DNA of 8,015 nucleotides from Pseudomonadota bacterium (GTDB lineage Bacteria; Pseudomonadota; Alphaproteobacteria; Rhizobiales; Devosiaceae): contig JAEWLC010000094.1 of the NCBI GenBank assembly GCA_023393475.1, positions 1 through 8,015 on the forward strand, read 5' to 3'. Positions 7,180-8,015 of the stretch are shown in pieces. The notes below the pieces were generated by a model, which saw only the letters and a program-made list of their open reading frames with translations, searched no databases and was not told the DNA's origin. The position numbers and the translations under genes were made by a program. Position 1 is the stretch's first letter. Each line of letters opens with the position of its first letter.

Positions 7180-8015
7180 TCAGCCGTCGATGGGCGTCGG
7201 CGCCTGAACCTGTGTCATCAGGTCGTCGTTCCACTTGCCGCCCACCGTGAAGTGGGCGGTTGCTCCCAGTTCCACGGCCTCGATGAGGTTGTGGTTGACG
7301 TAGGCGTACACGCCCGGTTGGAGGAACGTGTACATCGCGGCTCCGGCGCAGCCGCCCGGGATCAGCCAGGTCTCGAGATCGACCTCGGGAACATTGCGGA
7401 ACTTGCCGGTGGCCCAGACATAGTCGCCGTGGCCGCCGATGAGGTGGGGCCGCGTGTCGCGGTTGGCCTGGCTGTGGATGATCAGCACCGTCTCGTTGAC
7501 GTTGGCGGTCATCGCATTGTCACCGGTGAGGGCACCCACGGCGCCGTTGAAGACCTCGTGGGTCGGCGTCAGCGTCCGCATGACCTGCAGCATGTCGTCA
7601 TAACCGTCGCCGGCCGACTCGTAGGTCTTGAAGTTGCCCTGTTCGTCACGCGGAACGTAGAAGTCCTGCTCGCCCACATAGTAGACGCGGTCGTACTTCA
7701 GGGCCTTGCCGTTACCATCGCTGAGACCTTCGCGCGGCAGCACCATGATGGCGCCGTTCATGCCCGAGACGACGTGCCAGGGGATCATCGGGCCGCCCGG
7801 GGCGCAGTGGTAGACGAAGACGCCGGCGCGGGTGGCTTTCCAGCGCAGCTTCACCTGCTCGCCCGGATTGACGAGCGTCAGCCCGCCGCCACCGAGCGCA
7901 CCGGTCGCGGAGTGGAAGTCGATATTGTGCGGCATGGTGTTGGTCGATGGATTGACCAGCGTCACTTCGACATAATCGCCTTCATGGACGACCATCATCG
8001 GGCCCGGCATCGAAC
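7180..8015 (-). CDS. nirK: Copper-containing nitrite reductase, class I (partial, N-terminus outside the window)
   Basis: NirK reduces nitrite to nitric oxide in the periplasm, the defining step of denitrification, taking electrons from a cupredoxin or cytochrome c. The open frame runs off the right edge, so the signal peptide and roughly the first quarter are missing. Counting from the methionine at 8010, the type 1 copper ligands are H28, C69, H79 and M84. The type 2 ligands are H33, H68 and H240. The catalytic pair is D31 and H189. All are present, so the enzyme should be active. The blocks MPHNIDFHSATGALGGGG, IMVLPREGL, RPHLIGGHGDYVW and YVNHNLIEA mark class I (Alcaligenes/rhizobial) NirK. 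C69 and H79 are one residue further apart than in the Alcaligenes protein, because of the PGGPM loop seen in many rhizobial forms. The gene ends with TGA and is followed by nirV 62 bases on, probably in one transcript. Confidence 0.96.
   Translation of the reverse strand, partial: SMPGPMMVVHEGDYVEVTLVNPSTNTMPHNIDFHSATGALGGGGLTLVNPGEQVKLRWKATRAGVFVYHCAPGGPMIPWHVVSGMNGAIMVLPREGLSDGNGKALKYDRVYYVGEQDFYVPRDEQGNFKTYESAGDGYDDMLQVMRTLTPTHEVFNGAVGALTGDNAMTANVNETVLIIHSQANRDTRPHLIGGHGDYVWATGKFRNVPEVDLETWLIPGGCAGAAMYTFLQPGVYAYVNHNLIEAVELGATAHFTVGGKWNDDLMTQVQAPTPIDG

Noticed and set aside
3098..7207. A 1369-codon open frame on the plus strand opposite mrpAB and nirV
   Set aside because: It lies in codon register with mrpAB and nirV, so it can only be interrupted where they use TTA, CTA or TCA. 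These codons are rare in GC-rich genes. The product is a low-complexity R/E/Q/G/H/D string with no domain, while the minus-strand genes are unmistakable.

Overview
The window is GC-rich and every convincing gene lies on the minus strand, so transcription runs from high to low coordinates. It looks like chromosomal DNA of an alphaproteobacterium, probably Hyphomicrobiales (Rhizobiales). The reasons are a class I copper nitrite reductase with the HCAPGGPM loop, a nirV gene directly behind it, and a seven-subunit-type cation/proton antiporter operon that opens with a fused A+B subunit, as in the rhizobial pha operon. This placement is inference from remembered family features, not from a search.

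Layout in transcription order. (1) 8015-7180: the C-terminal part of nirK, the periplasmic copper nitrite reductase (NO2- to NO). Its N-terminus and signal peptide lie beyond the right edge. (2) 7179-7118: a 62-base spacer with a strong hairpin. (3) 7117-6224: nirV, a membrane-anchored SUMF1/FGE-fold protein of unknown exact role. (4) 6223-6020: a 204-base spacer with a long-range inverted repeat and a weak Crp/Fnr-type dyad. It is the only place in the window where an mrp promoter could sit. (5) 6019-67: six genes mrpAB, C, D, E, F, G (also called mnh or pha), each overlapping the next by 1 or 4 bases. (6) 66-1: a short tail with several palindromes, possibly the 3' end of the operon.

The Mrp proteins form one inner-membrane complex related to the membrane arm of respiratory complex I. 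It exchanges cytoplasmic Na+ or K+ for external protons and serves pH and salt homeostasis. The nirK-nirV pair belongs to denitrification. Their adjacency is the most notable feature: denitrification tends to alkalinise the surroundings, and an Mrp antiporter would counter alkaline stress. Whether the two units are co-regulated cannot be told from sequence alone.

I found no mobile element, CRISPR array, RNA gene, prophage or clearly undescribed system. The window is mostly well-known gene families, and the points of interest are regulatory structures in the two spacers and the divergent active-site region of NirV.
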